From contig JAWLAH010000018.1 of NCBI GenBank assembly GCA_041395525.1, positions 1 through 43,038 on the forward strand: DNA of 43,038 nucleotides, written 5' to 3'. Position numbers and translations under genes: made by a program. This document shows, piece by piece, positions 42,499 to 43,038 of the stretch (position 1 is the stretch's first letter; the number at the start of each line of letters is the position of its first letter). This DNA comes from CADEED01 sp020442965. GTDB taxonomy: Bacteria > Pseudomonadota > Gammaproteobacteria > Steroidobacterales > Steroidobacteraceae. The notes under the pieces were generated by a model. That model was given only the letters and a program-made list of their open reading frames with translations, did no database searches and was not told where the DNA came from.

Positions 42499-43038
42499 AT
42501 GAGTATTCTCGTCAACAAGAAGACGCGTGTGATCTGCCAGGGCTTCACCGGCCAGCAGGGCACGTTCCACTCCGAGCAATGCATCAAGTACGGTACACAA
42601 TTGGTCGGCGGCGTAACGCCGGGCCGCGGCGGTGAAAAGCATCTGGGCTTGCCCGTGTTCAACACTGTGCGCGCTGCCGTGCAAGAGACCGAGGCCACCG
42701 TCAGCATGATCTACGTGCCGGCCGCGTTTGCGGCAGACGCGATCCTCGAAGCCGCTGACGCCGGCATTGAGCTGGTGGTCTGCATTACCGAGGGCATTCC
42801 CGTCAACGACATGGTGCGTGTCAAGGCGACGCTCGCCGGCACCGGCACGCGGCTGATCGGGCCGAACTGCCCCGGCATCATCACACCGGGAGAATGCAAG
42901 ATCGGCATCATGCCCGGCTTTATCCATAAGAAGGGGCGTGTCGGTATCGTATCGCGCTCGGGAACCCTCACGTATGAGGCGGTGTTCCAGACGACTAACA
43001 AGGGGCTCGGCCAGAGCACGTGCGTTGGCATCGGCGGT
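42499..43038 (+). CDS. sucD: succinyl-CoA synthetase alpha subunit, partial
   Basis: SucD carries the CoA-binding domain and the phospho-histidine. Only the first 180 codons are in the window; the gene runs off the end. It starts MSILVNKKTRVICQGFTGQQGTFHSEQCIKYGTQLVGGVTPGRGG, the CoA-binding Rossmann region, then FNTVRAAV and GPNCPGIITPGECKIGIMPG and RSGTLTYEAV. The active-site His lies beyond the edge. An AAGGG motif before the ATG serves as ribosome binding site. Confidence 0.97.
   Translation, partial: MSILVNKKTRVICQGFTGQQGTFHSEQCIKYGTQLVGGVTPGRGGEKHLGLPVFNTVRAAVQETEATVSMIYVPAAFAADAILEAADAGIELVVCITEGIPVNDMVRVKATLAGTGTRLIGPNCPGIITPGECKIGIMPGFIHKKGRVGIVSRSGTLTYEAVFQTTNKGLGQSTCVGIGG

Noticed and set aside
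1..43038. DNA uptake sequence explanation for the GTTAG excess
   Set aside because: Known uptake sequences are 9-12 bp with strong flanking conservation; here only five to seven bases are shared, so the label would be premature.
1..43038. CRISPR array, prophage, insertion sequence, tRNA or rRNA
   Set aside because: No regularly spaced repeats of CRISPR type, no transposase, integrase or phage structural genes, and no RNA gene sequence were recognised.

Overview
The window is a chromosomal stretch from a GC-rich gammaproteobacterium. The gene order is a near-complete division and cell wall (dcw) cluster, then lpxC and secA-mutT, then a yacG-zapD-coaE-pilDCBA-pilRS block next to sucCD. This points to the Xanthomonadales / Steroidobacterales / Nevskiales part of the class rather than to enterics or pseudomonads. 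That placement is inferred from synteny and protein flavour, not from a search.

Positions 1-520 are non-coding. A good sigma70 promoter (524-552) follows, overlapping a run of 10-bp-spaced GTGGG boxes that is the classical MraZ operator. From 607 to 18479 comes the dcw cluster, all on the + strand: mraZ (frameshifted), rsmH, ftsL, ftsI, murE, murF, mraY, murD, ftsW, murG, murC, murB, ddl, ftsQ, ftsA, ftsZ. Many junctions are 4-bp ATGA overlaps, so translation is probably coupled. Together these genes make UDP-MurNAc-pentapeptide and lipid II and build the divisome. lpxC (lipid A) follows after a strong hairpin. Convergent to it is a small dciA-type gene; then come a LytM/M23 peptidase gene, secA and a frameshifted mutT.

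From 24417 to 31464 lies a more variable segment: an aldehyde dehydrogenase, a small conserved hypothetical, a divergent pair of S9 serine peptidases (an S9B dipeptidyl-peptidase-like enzyme and a frameshifted S9A prolyl-oligopeptidase-like lipoprotein), and a thiopurine S-methyltransferase. It sits exactly at the mutT / yacG junction, which is direct in E. coli.

The rest of the - strand carries yacG, zapD, coaE, pilD, pilC, pilB, pilA, pilR and pilS. pilA has its own intrinsic terminator, a textbook sigma54 promoter and a GCGTCAC repeat cluster at a plausible PilR enhancer distance. sucC and the first 180 codons of sucD close the window on the + strand.

I found no phage, insertion sequence, CRISPR array, tRNA or rRNA, and no defence-like or otherwise obviously new multi-gene system. 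The points that deserve a second look are: three single-indel frameshifts in otherwise well-conserved genes; an apparent strand-symmetric excess of the pentamer GTTAG/CTAAC; two related inverted repeats upstream of the dcw promoter; and the pilA control region.
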